From the NCBI GenBank assembly GCA_031289235.1, contig JAITPU010000001.1, positions 1-5,367 on the forward strand: 5,367 nt of DNA, given 5' to 3'. The notes beneath the pieces are model-generated. The model made no database searches and was not told the DNA's origin. It saw only the letters and a program-made list of their open reading frames with translations. How positions within the stretch are numbered: the first letter of the stretch is position 1; the number at the start of each line of letters is the position of its first letter. The stretch comes from Eubacteriales Family XIII. Incertae Sedis bacterium. GTDB lineage: Bacteria; Bacillota; Clostridia; Peptostreptococcales; Anaerovoracaceae. Shown here one piece after another: positions 5,308 through 5,367 of this stretch. A program made the position numbers and the translations under genes.

Positions 5308-5367
5308 GGATGAACGCTTCTCATTGCGCCAATAATTGAACATCAGACAAAGCGGCGGGGATTGCTG

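Noticed and set aside
5235..5324. 29-residue minus-strand frame beginning MRSVHPC
   Set aside because: It looks somewhat protein-like, but it has no ribosome site and overlaps the likely promoter at 5279-5307.

Overview
The window looks like a chromosomal segment from an anaerobic member of class Clostridia (Bacillota). The main reason is the scfA-scfB pair: a SCIFF (six cysteines in forty-five residues) precursor peptide and its radical SAM/SPASM maturase, a system close to universal in Clostridia and rarely seen elsewhere. A strong AGGAGG ribosome binding site, a consensus sigma-A promoter, a clostridial-type phosphate acetyltransferase and a small Gin-like two-CxxC protein (suggesting a spore former) agree with this. 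There is no sign of transposases, phage genes, CRISPR arrays, rRNA or tRNA.

Layout. Positions 1-117 hold nothing assignable. Positions 118-264 (minus) encode a 48-residue Gin-like zinc-ribbon protein. Positions 265-933 are a long gene-free stretch rich in signals: a long stem (410-455), a pair of 15-bp direct repeats 21 bp apart (552-587) next to a putative promoter (596-624), a perfect TTGACA-N17-TATAAT promoter (755-783) and a leader of about 140 nt with two mutually exclusive stems. Then come scfA (934-1113) and scfB (1133-2515) on plus. They meet pta (2583-3557, minus) head to head across 67 bp containing a strong GC hairpin. Upstream of pta lie 249 bp with several inverted repeats, then a class I aminotransferase of the subgroup Ic aspartate type (3807-5078, minus). 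Its likely promoter, with a perfect palindrome just after the -10 box, lies in the right-edge intergenic region.

Function. scfA and scfB form one ranthipeptide unit: ScfB binds the leader of ScfA through its N-terminal recognition domain and installs thioether bond(s) between Cys and a nearby residue, most likely Cys42 and Thr47 by analogy with studied homologues. No exporter or protease is in the window. pta (acetyl-CoA to acetyl phosphate) and the aminotransferase (aspartate/2-oxoglutarate) are housekeeping metabolism and probably unrelated to the peptide. The system itself is known. The less ordinary points are the extended SCIFF N-terminus without the usual Met, the phased repeats upstream of its promoters, and the repeat-rich leader of pta.
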